A DNA stretch of 64,000 nt. It comes from Bacteroides caccae. GTDB lineage: Bacteria; Bacteroidota; Bacteroidia; Bacteroidales; Bacteroidaceae. Position numbers and translations under genes: made by a program. The stretch is taken from contig NZ_CP022412.2 in the NCBI RefSeq assembly GCF_002222615.2, forward strand, positions 744,001 through 808,000. The letters run 5' to 3'. Positions 54,169 to 64,000 of this stretch are shown piece after piece (the stretch's first letter is position 1; each line of letters starts with the position of its first letter). The notes beneath the pieces were generated by a model. It did not search any database. It had not been told where the DNA came from and saw only the letters and a list, made by a program, of their open reading frames with translations.

Positions 54169-55935
54169 TTAAAGTTTACTGACTTCACTATCTATATAGT
54201 CTGCTCTATTCCTTAACCACGTCTTCAACTCTTTCACTTTTGTATCGAATGAACGAGTATTTTCCCATAATTCACTATTCCTTTCCACAGAGGGTTTAAG
54301 CATTACAGCATAATCATCTACATATTGTAACAATGCATCTAGCTTATTATTCTTGAAATCTTGCCAAGTTCTCTTATATATCGCTTTCACACGGCTATCT
54401 TGTAGAAAGCGTTGGAAAAATGCCGTACCGACTCCATTCATGCTACTTGAAAATAACGGTGTGTTGTAACGTCCAAAATGATTACTCGTACCTTCATAAT
54501 CATACGCCCAATCAAAATCCCAGATAGGTCCCATTACATACTTGCCATTTCCTTCTTTATGGAGAAAAACACTTTTAGGATGATTTATCTCCATGTTGTG
54601 TACCAAGTTAAAGGTTATCAGAAATTTGGCAACCGATTCAATATCAATCATGTCTACATAGCTATTTCCTTCTAACGGTTCTTTTGCAAATTGTGTCGTG
54701 AATGCATTAAAGTCCTTCTTCCAATATTCAAATTGCTCTGTGGTCAAATCAGGGTCTTTCACCATTACAGGGAGGTTAAATGCAGTCGATTTAAACTTAG
54801 GCTCATCATCCCAATAAGAATCAAGTTCCCACATGACACTGTTGTTTTCATCCAAATCTACACGGTTTTCTTTAACCTCTATCTGTTCGGTCAACAAGTA
54901 AGAACCTTTATAAATTCCGTTTAAAACCACATCTACAGGAATTGCATGATTGGTAAAAGGAAGTTCCAGCAGCCGACCTATCTTGAATGCAACCGAATTA
55001 AGCATTAACGTAGGATCAAGATGATTTGCCAACAACACATAATTCTTGGCTTTCCCCAAACCACAGATCTCTGCTTTCTTATTAAGTTTCAGTCGATAAG
55101 GCTTTTTAGGATATCCCCACGTTGAATTGCCGCGTCCCTTTATCTCGGTTTTAACTATACAACTTTCATAAGTACTTTTTCCATTGACAGTCAAAGTTCC
55201 ACTCTCATAAGAGTCTTTACTCTGTATTTCCGAAATAGAAGAATCATCTGTGGTAATGACTAGCAGAGAAACAAGGTCCAATAAGAATTCCATCTTTACC
55301 GTATATTGAAGAATTTCTCCATTCCGCATTATGAACTTATAAATAACCGGAGAAGAAAAGTCATTCTCCGTCACACCACTTATTTGTTCCACATCATCTA
55401 TTAAAACCTTCACTGCATTAGAACTAAACTCTGCCACTAGTTTAGATTGTAAAAACTTATGAAGAGATACAACCTCACCTTTTTCAATCGAACATACAAC
55501 ATCAGCAGTCAAGAATGCATTATTCTTTTTCAAAAAGCGGAAAGCAGAAAGCACTCCGGTATCTTTCAATGCAATTTCCACTGTATATTGCTGTTTACTG
55601 CCATCTTCTGCTTCCACAGTAAAAACCAATGGCTGCGAATAATCATTTGAGGTAACTCCGGATTCCTGCTCAACTCCATTTATCGTGATAGATTTTCCAT
55701 TATATTCGAATACGGCAATTAATGATTTCAAATCATCATACTTATCCAATGGCAATGTAATCACACTCCCCTGAATAGAGGCTTCCACATCATTTGCGAC
55801 CTTACCTTGATTATCACTTTTCAAAATAGAAAAGTTCAGCAATTCCTTCGTTGAAGAGATTGGGGGTTCTTCGTCTTTACAGGCGGAGAATAGTAAGAGA
55901 ATAGTTACTAAAATCCCTAAAGTATTGTTTAACAT
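54169..55935 (-). CDS. CotH-kinase family lipoprotein
   Basis: 588 residues with lipobox LFSAC (Cys19). Two repeated Ig-like (DUF5018-type) domains occupy about 30-210, each ending QQYTVEIAL or LQYTVKMEF with the SGVTENDFSSPV/SGVTSNDYSQPL signature. Then follows a CotH domain (about 225-560) with the hallmark KGRGNSTWGYPKKPYRLKL and WDFDWAYD for metal binding. CotH enzymes are protein kinase-like, with phosphorylation or AMP-type activity on surface proteins; no substrate is evident here. Convergent with GH3. Confidence 0.8.
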   Translation of the reverse strand: MLNNTLGILVTILLLFSACKDEEPPISSTKELLNFSILKSDNQGKVANDVEASIQGSVITLPLDKYDDLKSLIAVFEYNGKSITINGVEQESGVTSNDYSQPLVFTVEAEDGSKQQYTVEIALKDTGVLSAFRFLKKNNAFLTADVVCSIEKGEVVSLHKFLQSKLVAEFSSNAVKVLIDDVEQISGVTENDFSSPVIYKFIMRNGEILQYTVKMEFLLDLVSLLVITTDDSSISEIQSKDSYESGTLTVNGKSTYESCIVKTEIKGRGNSTWGYPKKPYRLKLNKKAEICGLGKAKNYVLLANHLDPTLMLNSVAFKIGRLLELPFTNHAIPVDVVLNGIYKGSYLLTEQIEVKENRVDLDENNSVMWELDSYWDDEPKFKSTAFNLPVMVKDPDLTTEQFEYWKKDFNAFTTQFAKEPLEGNSYVDMIDIESVAKFLITFNLVHNMEINHPKSVFLHKEGNGKYVMGPIWDFDWAYDYEGTSNHFGRYNTPLFSSSMNGVGTAFFQRFLQDSRVKAIYKRTWQDFKNNKLDALLQYVDDYAVMLKPSVERNSELWENTRSFDTKVKELKTWLRNRADYIDSEVSKL

Positions 55936-56026
55936 AGTATTAAATAAAAATGGTTACTTGGCAAATATACGATTTTGCCAAATAACCACCCGATTATTCT
56001 CTCTCTTTTTTCTAAAATTCAGTGTA

Positions 56027-56974
56027 TCATAAAGGATATTCCTCAAAAGCATACAAAATAGTAGACAAATAACGTTCGCCTGTATCGGGCAGCAACGCCA
56101 CAATCATCTTCCCTTCATTTTCCGGGCGTTTTGCCAGTTCTGTCGCCGCATAAACAGCAGCACCCGAAGATATGCCGACCAGCAATCCTTCCAGCTTCGC
56201 CAGTTCACGGCTTGTACGAATGGCATCATCATTCTGCACCCGAATAATTTCATCTACGACGGAAGCCTTGTAAGTCTTCGGAATGAAACCCGCACCGATT
56301 CCCTGAATCTTATGAGGCCCAGGCTTTCCTCCGGAAAGAACCGGCGAATCAGACGGTTCTACCGCTACCACCCTCACACTGGGGTCGCGCATCTTCAATG
56401 CTTCACCTACTCCGCTAACTGTCCCGCCAGTACCCACGCCGGCCACAAAGATATCGACTTTCCCCTCGGTATCTCTCCATATTTCCAGGCCGGTAGTACG
56501 TAAATGCATGGCGGGGTTAGCAGGATTTTCAAATTGTTGTAAGATAACAGAGTCCGGAGTTGCCGCTTTCAGTTCTTCCGCTTTGGCAATTGCTCCTTTC
56601 ATACCATCCGCACCGGGAGTCAGGACCAATTCTGCTCCCAAAGCTTTCAAAAGATTGCGGCGTTCAACACTCATCGTGTCGGGCATTGTCAATATCAACT
56701 TATAACCTTTGGCAGCAGCCACAAAAGCCAGTCCTACTCCGGTGTTGCCACTAGTCGGTTCTATAATAGTAGCTCCCGCTTGCAAAACACCTTTTACCTC
56801 AGCGTCTTCAATCATCGCCAAAGCAATACGGTCTTTAACGCTTCCGGCAGGGTTAAAATATTCAAGCTTCACTACCAGGCGAGCTTTCAAATTCTTACTC
56901 TTATTATAATTACTAAGTTCCAACAACGGAGTGTTACCAACCAGGTCCGTCAATTTTCTTGCTATCTTCTCCAT
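56027..56974 (-). CDS. cysK: Cysteine synthase A
   Basis: About 315 residues from ATG 56974 ([20 protein letters not shown]); the upstream ATG at 56995 is only ~10 bases after the expected transcript start. PLP-binding Lys is in [12 protein letters not shown]; the cofactor phosphate site is [30 protein letters not shown] and GIGAGFIP are also present. It condenses O-acetylserine with sulfide. Minus-strand promoter element CAAAGATA (57012-57019, TATCTTTG in sense). Confidence 0.95.
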   Translation of the reverse strand: MEKIARKLTDLVGNTPLLELSNYNKSKNLKARLVVKLEYFNPAGSVKDRIALAMIEDAEVKGVLQAGATIIEPTSGNTGVGLAFVAAAKGYKLILTMPDTMSVERRNLLKALGAELVLTPGADGMKGAIAKAEELKAATPDSVILQQFENPANPAMHLRTTGLEIWRDTEGKVDIFVAGVGTGGTVSGVGEALKMRDPSVRVVAVEPSDSPVLSGGKPGPHKIQGIGAGFIPKTYKASVVDEIIRVQNDDAIRTSRELAKLEGLLVGISSGAAVYAATELAKRPENEGKMIVALLPDTGERYLSTILYAFEEYPL

Positions 56975-57077
56975 ATATATCCGTTTTAAATTCATACGTT
57001 TTAATATATGACAAAGATAGCGCGGATTCTGTTCAGGCGAAATACCACAGATGTGGTAATTTCATACCACATCTGTC

Positions 57078-57416
57078 TTACAGAAAATCTGCCCGCATCG
57101 GAGTAAATGTGTCAATCAGCACGCCTGCTTCGAGACAAACACAGCCATGAGGTTTATTAGGAGCCACATAATAGCCATCTCCTGCCGATAGTATTTCTTT
57201 CTGTTCGCCAATCGTTAATTCGAACTTTCCACTTACCACATAAGTAGCCTGACTGTGATGATGTTCGTGCATTGTGCCGACAGCTCCTTTTTCAAACTGC
57301 ACTTTTACCATCATCAACTGTTCGTCATAACCCATTATCTGACGACGGATTCCCGGACCCGGGTTCTCCCACTTCAGTTCCTTTTCAAACTGGAAGACTT
57401 CACTACACATCTTCAT
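57078..57416 (-). CDS. Small cupin-domain protein
   Basis: 112 residues from ATG 57416; the ATG two codons later is also possible, and the upstream TTG is unlikely. A single cupin barrel: GAVGTMHEHHHSQATYVVSGKFELTIGEQ supplies the metal-binding His/His/Glu and the second motif is DGYYVAPNKPHGCVC. It is an unassigned metal-dependent cupin. Promoter CAAAGATA (57448-57455) with CAAA 20 bases away at 57476-57479 (TTTG-N20-TATCTTTG in sense). Confidence 0.82.
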   Translation of the reverse strand: MKMCSEVFQFEKELKWENPGPGIRRQIMGYDEQLMMVKVQFEKGAVGTMHEHHHSQATYVVSGKFELTIGEQKEILSAGDGYYVAPNKPHGCVCLEAGVLIDTFTPMRADFL

Positions 57417-57447
57417 ATTTATCAAATATTAATCTATTAAATAAAAA

Positions 57448-57479
57448 CAAAGATAGCCTTTTAGTCCATTGACAGCAAA
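57448..57479 (-). promoter_or_regulatory. Promoter of the cupin gene
   Basis: In sense orientation TTTG (57479-57476), 20 bases, TATCTTTG (57455-57448). Full match to the Bacteroides consensus. Confidence 0.7.
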
Positions 57480-57617
57480 AAATCTCATAAATTATCCTGA
57501 AATTACTCGACTTAAAACAAGATTGAGTAATGTCTTATTTTTTATGTCAGAATAATCGTTATCTTTGTACGGATCATCTGATATGCATCAATTACATTCA
57601 CTATTAATCTCTCTCTT

Positions 57618-59039
57618 ATGAACACATTGAAAACTGTCTACATAGCTACTATTATCACCGGATTATTCACCGGACTGTTCTTATCTTCTTCCGCATCCGC
57701 GCAAGATATCTCAGGAACTTGGCACGGAAAACTGACTGTTCCCACCGGGTCGCTGACTATCGTATTCCATATCAACCAAGCGGCTCAAGGAACTTATGTA
57801 ACAACGCTCGACAGTCCCGACCAGGGAGCCAACGGCATAAAGACACAAGCTACCTCTTTCAGTGATTCCATATTAACTATTCAGATACCTGTTATTTATG
57901 CTTCCTACAAAGGAAAATTGAAAAGTGACAAAACGATAACCGGAACATTCACACAAGGAATGCCTATCCCATTGAACCTGGAAAAGGGAGAAGCAAGCCG
58001 TCCCAAACGTCCGCAGGAACCTCAACCACCTTTCCCTTATAAAAGTGAAGAAGTTACAGTAAGAAACGAACAGGACGGAATTAACCTTGCGGGGACATTA
58101 ACTCTTCCCGAAAAGGGAAATAAATTTCCGGCAGTAGTGTTGGTGACAGGAAGCGGTGCGCAGAACCGGGATGAGGAGATCATGGGACACAAGCCTTTCC
58201 TAGTCATCGCCGACTATCTGACGAGGAACGGAATCGCCGTATTACGCTGTGATGATCGTGGCACAGCCGCCTCACAAGGCAACCATGCAACAGCCACCAA
58301 CGAGGATTTCGCAACGGACACGGAAGCTGCCATCAATTACCTGCGCGGCAGAAAAGAAATAAACACAAAGAAGATTGGCATTATCGGACATAGCGCAGGC
58401 GGAATCATAGCATTCATCGTAGCTGCCAAAGACCCGGCGATTGCGTTTATTGTTTCATTGGCAGGAGCCGGCGTAAGAGGTGACAGCCTGATGCTGAAAC
58501 AAGTAGAGATGATTTCTAAATCCCAGGGAATGCCGGATGCGTTCTGGCAAGGAACGAAACCGTCGATACGAAACAGGTATGCCATACTGCAACAAGCAGA
58601 CAAAACCACAGATGAACTTCAAAAAGAGTTATATGCAGATGTTACCAAAACCATGTCGTCCGAACAACTGAAAGACTTGAATACCGTACAGCAGATTTCC
58701 TCCCAGATAAGTTCCATGACCTCCCCCTGGTATCTTCATTTTATGAGATATGACCCGGCTAAAGCCATGAAAAAAATAAAATGTCCGGTACTTGCCTTAA
58801 ACGGAGAAAAGGACATTCAAGTGGAGGCGGCTATGAACCTTACGGCTATCCAACAAAGAATCAGCGAGAACGGGAATAAGAATGTAACGGTAAAAGCCTA
58901 CCCGAACTTAAATCATCTGTTTCAAACCTGTGAAAAAGGAACATTGGCGGAGTATGGGCAGCTAGAAGAAACCATTAGCCCAGAAGTTCTAAAAGATATA
59001 ACAGACTGGATTCTTAAACATTCAGGAAAGAGCAATTGA
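57618..59039 (+). CDS. Exported alpha/beta hydrolase
   Basis: 473 residues with a signal peptide (about 1-29). The N-terminal ~110 residues (DISGTWHGKLTVPTGSLTIVFHI) form a small beta-rich domain seen before hydrolases of this group. The hydrolase domain (about 150-473) has the oxyanion region VLVTGSGAQNRDEE, the nucleophile Ser in GIIGHSAGG, and a late His in NLNHLFQ. The substrate is unknown; relatives include ester and peptide hydrolases. A -7 element TATCTTTG at 57560-57567 fits its promoter. Confidence 0.82.
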   Translation: MNTLKTVYIATIITGLFTGLFLSSSASAQDISGTWHGKLTVPTGSLTIVFHINQAAQGTYVTTLDSPDQGANGIKTQATSFSDSILTIQIPVIYASYKGKLKSDKTITGTFTQGMPIPLNLEKGEASRPKRPQEPQPPFPYKSEEVTVRNEQDGINLAGTLTLPEKGNKFPAVVLVTGSGAQNRDEEIMGHKPFLVIADYLTRNGIAVLRCDDRGTAASQGNHATATNEDFATDTEAAINYLRGRKEINTKKIGIIGHSAGGIIAFIVAAKDPAIAFIVSLAGAGVRGDSLMLKQVEMISKSQGMPDAFWQGTKPSIRNRYAILQQADKTTDELQKELYADVTKTMSSEQLKDLNTVQQISSQISSMTSPWYLHFMRYDPAKAMKKIKCPVLALNGEKDIQVEAAMNLTAIQQRISENGNKNVTVKAYPNLNHLFQTCEKGTLAEYGQLEETISPEVLKDITDWILKHSGKSN

Positions 59040-59246
59040 AAAGGCAATCTCTATTAATAAAAAAAACCGCAATAATATTATTATAAACACAATTATTAAA
59101 ATCCATAGTCTTACATACGCAGCATTGTATAAATTGACTTAAATCAAAATATTTCACACCGAACTCACTCTGCCCGATTTTGTTTTACCTTTGCACCCGC
59201 AAAAAAGAAAAAGGTAAAAAGTTACAGGTATCAGGTTAAGTTTGGT

Positions 59247-60389
59247 ATGAAAAAGAGTCTTATCGCATTGGCGTTCGGCACCCTGGGATTAGGTATTGCC
59301 GAATTTGTAATGATGGGTATTTTGCCCGATGTGGCAAAAGATTTAGGGATCAGTATCCCTATGGCGGGACATTTCATTTCCGCTTATGCATTAGGCGTCT
59401 GTGTGGGTGCCCCCGTGTTGACATTAGCCCGCAAATATCCGTTGAAACATATTCTACTGGTATTAGTTACCCTGATTATGATAGGTAATATCTGTGCTGC
59501 AACAGCTCCCAATTATTGGATATTGCTTGCTGCGCGCTTCATCTCCGGACTACCACACGGAGCATATTTCGGTGTCGGCTCCATTGTTGCCGAAAGACTG
59601 GCTGATAAAGGGAAAGGTTCGGAAGCCGTTTCGATTATGATTGCCGGAATGACCATTGCCAACCTATTCGGTGTCCCATTGGGAACTTCTCTCAGCACTA
59701 TGCTTTCCTGGCGTGCCACTTTCCTGTTGGTCGGCATCTGGGGAATCGTTATCCTGTATTACATCTGGCGTTGGGTACCTCACGTAGAAGGCTTGAAGGA
59801 TACCGGCTTTAAAGGACAATTCCATTTCTTGAAGACTCCGGCTCCCTGGCTCATTCTCGGTGCTACGGCGTTAGGCAACGGTGGCGTATTCTGTTGGTAC
59901 AGCTATATCAACCCTATGCTGACGAATATTTCCGGTTTCTCCACCGAAAGTATTACTCCGCTGATGATTCTTGCCGGATTCGGTATGGTCATGGGAAATC
60001 TTATCAGCGGGCGCCTCTCCGACCGCTATACACCCGGAAAAGTGGGAACTGCCGCACAAGCATTAATATGCCTTATGCTACTTCTCATTTTCTTCCTTTC
60101 TCCCTACAAATGGACGGCTGCTATACTGATGTGCCTCTGCACGGCAGGGTTGTTTGCCGTATCCAGCCCCGAACAAATACTGATTATCCGTGTGGCAAAA
60201 GGCGGCGAGATGTTGGGGGCTGCCTGCGTACAGGTCGCATTCAATCTGGGAAATGCCATTGGCGCTTATGCAGGGGGATTGACTGTTAGTGAAGGCTATC
60301 GTTACCCCGCCCTCACAGGTGTTCCTTTCGCACTGACCGGATTCATCCTGTTTCTGATTTTTTATAAGAAATATCAGGCCAGATACTAA
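59247..60389 (+). CDS. MFS exporter of the AraJ/DHA1 type
   Basis: 380 residues with about 12 hydrophobic segments. The start LALAFGTLGLGIAEFVMMGILPDVAKDLGISIPMAGHFISAYALGV is typical of sugar-efflux or drug/proton antiporters of the DHA1 group. Motif A-like sequence occurs between helices 2 and 3 (APVLTLARKYPLKH). The substrate is not known. A -7 element TACCTTTG is at 59186-59193. Confidence 0.83.
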   Translation: MKKSLIALAFGTLGLGIAEFVMMGILPDVAKDLGISIPMAGHFISAYALGVCVGAPVLTLARKYPLKHILLVLVTLIMIGNICAATAPNYWILLAARFISGLPHGAYFGVGSIVAERLADKGKGSEAVSIMIAGMTIANLFGVPLGTSLSTMLSWRATFLLVGIWGIVILYYIWRWVPHVEGLKDTGFKGQFHFLKTPAPWLILGATALGNGGVFCWYSYINPMLTNISGFSTESITPLMILAGFGMVMGNLISGRLSDRYTPGKVGTAAQALICLMLLLIFFLSPYKWTAAILMCLCTAGLFAVSSPEQILIIRVAKGGEMLGAACVQVAFNLGNAIGAYAGGLTVSEGYRYPALTGVPFALTGFILFLIFYKKYQARY

Positions 60390-60586
60390 AGGAGGTAACT
60401 AATTCAAAGTTAGCACATATTTACTCCTCATAGTTAATAAAGTCATGCATAACGAGTACTAATTAATAGTATCCGAACAACTAAATCTTAGAGAGATTAA
60501 GATTAATTTATTTCGCTCGCGTCTTGTATCAACTCATACCATACATATTAGAATTTATCACAATTGCATTTTCTTCCCCTTTTACT

Positions 60587-60615
60587 TGAAAATCAATAAT
60601 TTATTTTTATCTTTG
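60587..60615 (+). promoter_or_regulatory. Promoter of the proline dehydrogenase gene
   Basis: TTG (60587-60589), 18 bases, TATCTTTG (60608-60615). Transcription would begin near 60622 and give a ~200-base leader that carries the 33-codon frame at 60664-60765. The preceding part of the gap (60390-60586) shows nothing recognisable. Confidence 0.55.
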
Positions 60616-60663
60616 TGAGAAGTGTGAGTCTTTCGTTTCTAATCACCTTCAAAAACGACGAAT

Positions 60664-60765
60664 ATGAAACAACAGTATCTGTTCGACTGCTTCTCGCAGC
60701 AAGCGTTGCAAACCCTGCATCGCTACCGTGCTGTTATGTTTAGTCCTACCCTCCGTACTATGTAA
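60664..60765 (+). CDS. Possible 33-residue leader peptide upstream of the PutA-like gene
   Basis: ATG at 60664, stop TAA at 60763-60765, 56 bases before the PutA-like ATG. It reads MKQQYLFDCFSQQALQTLHR then YRAVMFSPTLRTM. It is rich in Gln, Leu and Arg, with one Pro, and its codons resemble those of real genes here. Because it lies within the predicted leader it could couple translation to control of the downstream gene; it may also be chance. No homologue is recognised. Confidence 0.35.
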   Translation: MKQQYLFDCFSQQALQTLHRYRAVMFSPTLRTM

Positions 60766-60821
60766 ATTGCAATTTGAGATTCTTTTTTCACATTTTCTCC
60801 ATTTACATAATTCAGATTCTT

Positions 60822-63800
60822 ATGGACAAACAATATCAACCGACCCTTACCGAAGTACAGGATTGGGTACTTAAACTGTATAATACTTGTGAACAAACGA
60901 TTACGAAAGCCGAACGCCTGGAACAGCATAAATATGCCGTCATGGTGCAGCGCCCGCAAGACAAGAAATTCCTCGTGAAGATGCTCGACGAATCCTCGCA
61001 AATCCGCGACCGGAAGATACTCGCCAAACGTATCAAGACTCTCCTTGACCAGTACGGTGTCCCCGAATTTCTGAACAAACGGGATGCTTTCTTATTCAAA
61101 ATGTATCAGGCATTCGGACATCATTTCGACTTTATCGCTATCCCGATTATCAAAAAACACCTGCGCATGGATACCTCGCAAGTTATTATCAATGAGGAAC
61201 GCCCGCAACTCACGAAGCATCTGGCTACCCGCTTCAAAGAGAAAATCGGGCAGAACGTGAATCTTTTAGGCGAGGTGGTGCTTGGCAACGAAGAAGCCGA
61301 TCACCGCTATCATCACTATCTGGAAGCTCTTGAATCACCCGACATTAATTACATCTCAGTGAAAATATCGGGAATCTACGCGCAGACACACGCTCTGAAC
61401 TACGAAGAAAGTTTCCCGGAACTCGTTTCACGAATGTCCGCGCTTTATCAGAAAGCCATTGATTTTCCTTATACGGACGAAGACGGAATAAAACGCTCCA
61501 AGTTCATCAACCTGGATATGGAGGAATATAAAGACGCCCACTTCACATTGCGCCTCTTCAAAGCAGTACTCAACCTGCCGCAATTCAAGAACTATTCGGC
61601 AGGAATCGTCGTACAGGCTTATCTGCCGGATGCATACGACTTCCAAACCGAGTTGCTGGAATTTGCCAAAGCCCGCGTAGACGGAGGCGGAGCTCCTATC
61701 AAAATGCGTCTGGTGAAAGGCTGTAATCTGGAAATGGAAACGGTTATCTCCTCCCTGAAAGGCTGGCCGAACCCGATTCGTCCTTCCAAAACAGAAGTTG
61801 ACGCCAATTATCTGTGCCTGTTGGAACGTGGACTGATGCCCGAAAATGCCCGGGTTTTACATCTCGGGGTTGCTTCTCATAATCTGTTCTCGATCGCTTA
61901 TGCTTATCTGCTGGCTCAGAAGTATGGGACAACCGGATATATGACCTTCGAAATGCTCGAAGGAATGGCGAATCATCTTTGGAGAGCGCAGTCAATGCTC
62001 GGTAACCGGGTGATTCTATATACTCCGGTAGTGAAAAACGAACATTTCCTGAACGCCGTCTCTTATCTTGTCCGTCGCATGGACGAAAATACAGCACCCG
62101 ACAATTTCCTGACTCACTCCTTCAATCTGAAACCGGATACAAAAGAGTGGGACTTCCTCGCAAAGCAGTTTGAAGAAGCCTATGCTATGAAAGATCACCT
62201 CACGCATGTGTCTCCACGCGTTCAGAACCGTAATCTTCCGTACACTCCCGTCGCCCCATCGGACACAATGCAGAATGAACCGGATACGGACTTCGACTTG
62301 TCACAAAATCAGGAATGGGTGCGCCGTATCTTTGCCAAATGGAAGAAAAGCGGAACGGAAGAACCGGAAATCATTCCTTTACAGATAGGTGCGGAAACAG
62401 TAGTATGCAAAAACCGCTACAAATACCTCGACCGTTGCCAGAATGACGAGGTCTGTATCTGTGAAATGTCACAGGCGGACAGTGCTCAAGTGGAAAAGAT
62501 TATCGAAATTGCCGAGACAGATCCTGCCGGGTGGAGAAAAACCACACTGGAAGAACGCCACCGGATTATGTACGAAGCAGCCAACCGGCTCGCTGATATG
62601 AGGGGTGACCTGATAGGTTGTATGTGTGCCGTAACCGGTAAAACTGTCATTGAAGGTGATGTAGAAGTATCGGAAGCGGTAGATTATGCCCGTTTCTACA
62701 CGACAGCGATGAAGAAATTCGCCGCATTAGATGATATAGAGATAAAACCGAAAGGTACCATATTGGTCATTTCACCGTGGAACTTCCCGTGTGCCATTCC
62801 CGTAGGCGGTATAGTAGCCGGACTGGCGGGAGGAAACACCGTTATCCTGAAACCTGCCACCGTAGCGGCTCCGGTTGCCTGGATGTTCGCCAAAGCTTTT
62901 TGGGATGCAGGTGTACCGAAAGAGGCCTTACAAGTCATCATCACCAACCGGGAAGCGCTGAAAGTGCTGACTACCGCCCCTGCAATCAAGCATATCATTC
63001 TGACAGGAGGAACAGACACCGCCCAGAATATCGCAAGAGCCAATCCGGTAACTCCGCTATCAGCCGAAACGGGAGGCAAAAACGTCATTATCCTCACTGC
63101 ATCGGGCGACCGTGACCATGCTATCATGAACATCGTCGCTTCCGCCTTCGGTAATGCCGGCCAGAAATGTTCCGCCTGCTCTCTGCTATTGGTCGAACGT
63201 TCGGTCTATGAAGACAAGAACTTCCAAAGCAAACTGAAAGATGCGGCAACGAGCCTGAAAGTAGGCAGTGTCTGGAATCCCGGAAATATTGTCGGTCCGA
63301 TGATTACCAATAAGAACGACAAGTTGCTGCAAGCCTTCAACCTCGAACCGGGAGAATCGTGGCTGGTTCCTCCCCGTTTCATCGATGAGAAAGAATATAT
63401 GCTGGCTCCGACCGTGAAATGGGGAGTGAAACCGGAAAACTTCTCTTTCCGAACCGAGTTATTCGGCCCTCTGCTGAGTGTTGCCTGCATCGAGAACCTT
63501 GAAGAAGGAATTAAGTTAGTCAATAGCCTGGATTACGGGTTAACTTCGGGATTACAGAGTCTTGATGAAGAGGAACAAAAGCTGTGGAAAAACTCCGTAA
63601 TAGCAGGCAACCTGTATATCAACCGGGGAATCACCGGAGCAATCGTCAACCGCCAGCCATTCGGTGGAATGAAACTGTCTGCTTTCGGAGGCGGTATCAA
63701 AGCGGGAGGTCCCAATTATTGTACCTGTTTTGTAGAAATCACAGACAAGCCGGACAGCCAGACTGATTACATAGACAGTTATTTCGACGCTTGTGAGGAA

Positions 63801-64000
63801 GAATTTATGGACCCGAGGGATGTTAATAAGCTATACGGAGAACAGAATGTCTTCCGTTACTTACCTTTGAAAAGCATGATTCTACGTCTTTTTCCGGAAG
63901 ACACAGATAGAGAGGTCAATATGATCTCATACGCCTCGGAACTATGTAGAACACCTCTCACTATCAGCTTCGACCCCTCGGATGACCGTACTGCCGCACT
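60822..64000 (+). CDS. Bifunctional proline dehydrogenase / glutamate-semialdehyde dehydrogenase (PutA-like), partial
   Basis: The open frame runs from ATG 60822 past the right end of the window (about 1059 codons seen). The N-terminal proline dehydrogenase barrel (to about residue 430) has VKISGIYAQ, YLPDAYDFQTELLEFAKARVDGGGAPIKMRLVKG and LHLGVASHNLFS. The aldehyde dehydrogenase domain has ILVISPWNFPCAIPVGGIVAGLAGGN, LTGGTDTAQNI, the catalytic-Cys region GQKCSACSLLL and the Glu in SAETGGKN. It oxidises proline to glutamate in two steps with FAD and NAD. The C-terminus is off the window. Confidence 0.9.
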   Translation, partial: MDKQYQPTLTEVQDWVLKLYNTCEQTITKAERLEQHKYAVMVQRPQDKKFLVKMLDESSQIRDRKILAKRIKTLLDQYGVPEFLNKRDAFLFKMYQAFGHHFDFIAIPIIKKHLRMDTSQVIINEERPQLTKHLATRFKEKIGQNVNLLGEVVLGNEEADHRYHHYLEALESPDINYISVKISGIYAQTHALNYEESFPELVSRMSALYQKAIDFPYTDEDGIKRSKFINLDMEEYKDAHFTLRLFKAVLNLPQFKNYSAGIVVQAYLPDAYDFQTELLEFAKARVDGGGAPIKMRLVKGCNLEMETVISSLKGWPNPIRPSKTEVDANYLCLLERGLMPENARVLHLGVASHNLFSIAYAYLLAQKYGTTGYMTFEMLEGMANHLWRAQSMLGNRVILYTPVVKNEHFLNAVSYLVRRMDENTAPDNFLTHSFNLKPDTKEWDFLAKQFEEAYAMKDHLTHVSPRVQNRNLPYTPVAPSDTMQNEPDTDFDLSQNQEWVRRIFAKWKKSGTEEPEIIPLQIGAETVVCKNRYKYLDRCQNDEVCICEMSQADSAQVEKIIEIAETDPAGWRKTTLEERHRIMYEAANRLADMRGDLIGCMCAVTGKTVIEGDVEVSEAVDYARFYTTAMKKFAALDDIEIKPKGTILVISPWNFPCAIPVGGIVAGLAGGNTVILKPATVAAPVAWMFAKAFWDAGVPKEALQVIITNREALKVLTTAPAIKHIILTGGTDTAQNIARANPVTPLSAETGGKNVIILTASGDRDHAIMNIVASAFGNAGQKCSACSLLLVERSVYEDKNFQSKLKDAATSLKVGSVWNPGNIVGPMITNKNDKLLQAFNLEPGESWLVPPRFIDEKEYMLAPTVKWGVKPENFSFRTELFGPLLSVACIENLEEGIKLVNSLDYGLTSGLQSLDEEEQKLWKNSVIAGNLYINRGITGAIVNRQPFGGMKLSAFGGGIKAGGPNYCTCFVEITDKPDSQTDYIDSYFDACEEEFMDPRDVNKLYGEQNVFRYLPLKSMILRLFPEDTDREVNMISYASELCRTPLTISFDPSDDRTAA

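Overview
The window reads as a chromosomal segment of a gut Bacteroides (Bacteroidota). The evidence is a SusC/SusD pair, a fumarate reductase operon in the order cytochrome b, flavoprotein, iron-sulfur protein, a fimbrillin/DUF5119/DUF3575 locus, DUF4248 and HU-related proteins, and promoters of the Bacteroides type (TTTG, about 20 bases, TAnnTTTG) in front of many genes. The species cannot be settled from the sequence alone.

Layout. 1-85 is the tail of a calcium/sodium antiporter. 0.1-16 kb is a glycan-use locus: DUF4832 lipoprotein (-), phosphodiesterase-like lipoprotein, GH30, GH130 phosphorylase, SusC, SusD, sodium/solute symporter and a metallophosphoesterase fused to a beta-propeller. 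Four of its promoters carry the same box, GTATCAG-N7-TAAAAT, just upstream of the -33 element. I read this as the operator of one regulon whose regulator lies outside the window. 16-21.9 kb is housekeeping (ORF6N protein, GNAT-like protein, parE, coaD, S41 protease). 21.9-25.8 kb has an HU-like gene with a repeat-rich leader, a Ser-type sulfatase and an AraC regulator. 25.9-30.8 kb is frdCAB and a thioredoxin-fold protein. 30.9-36 kb has a second AraC paralogue, a fimbrial operon and an HU gene.

36.1-42.3 kb is an accessory island with signs of decay: a broken polysaccharide pyruvyltransferase, a tyrosine recombinase, a DUF262-HNH nuclease, a BRO-N/DinD-like protein, an EcoRI-family adenine methyltransferase, a Cro-like regulator with a premature stop, and a broken unknown gene. 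The methyltransferase is the most interesting object here. A perfect 19-bp inverted repeat lies inside its coding region (codons 323-329) and again 349 bp away, beyond the gene. Between the repeats the current C-terminus (- strand) and a second, different methyltransferase C-terminus (+ strand) sit tail to tail. Inversion would swap the last ~68 residues for another ~48. The silent copy has a 1-base frameshift in this sequence. This looks like a recombinase-linked, phase-variable (or formerly phase-variable) modification system.

42.3-64 kb returns to core genes: a predicted small RNA, dprA, thioesterase, U32 protein, dusB, PAP2 and epimerase genes, rnr, a PNPOx-fold protein, GH3, a CotH-kinase lipoprotein, cysK, cupin, alpha/beta hydrolase, MFS exporter, and a PutA-like proline/P5C dehydrogenase that runs off the right edge. 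No rRNA, tRNA, CRISPR array or insertion sequence was recognised. All functions are inferred by reading the sequence; no database search was run.
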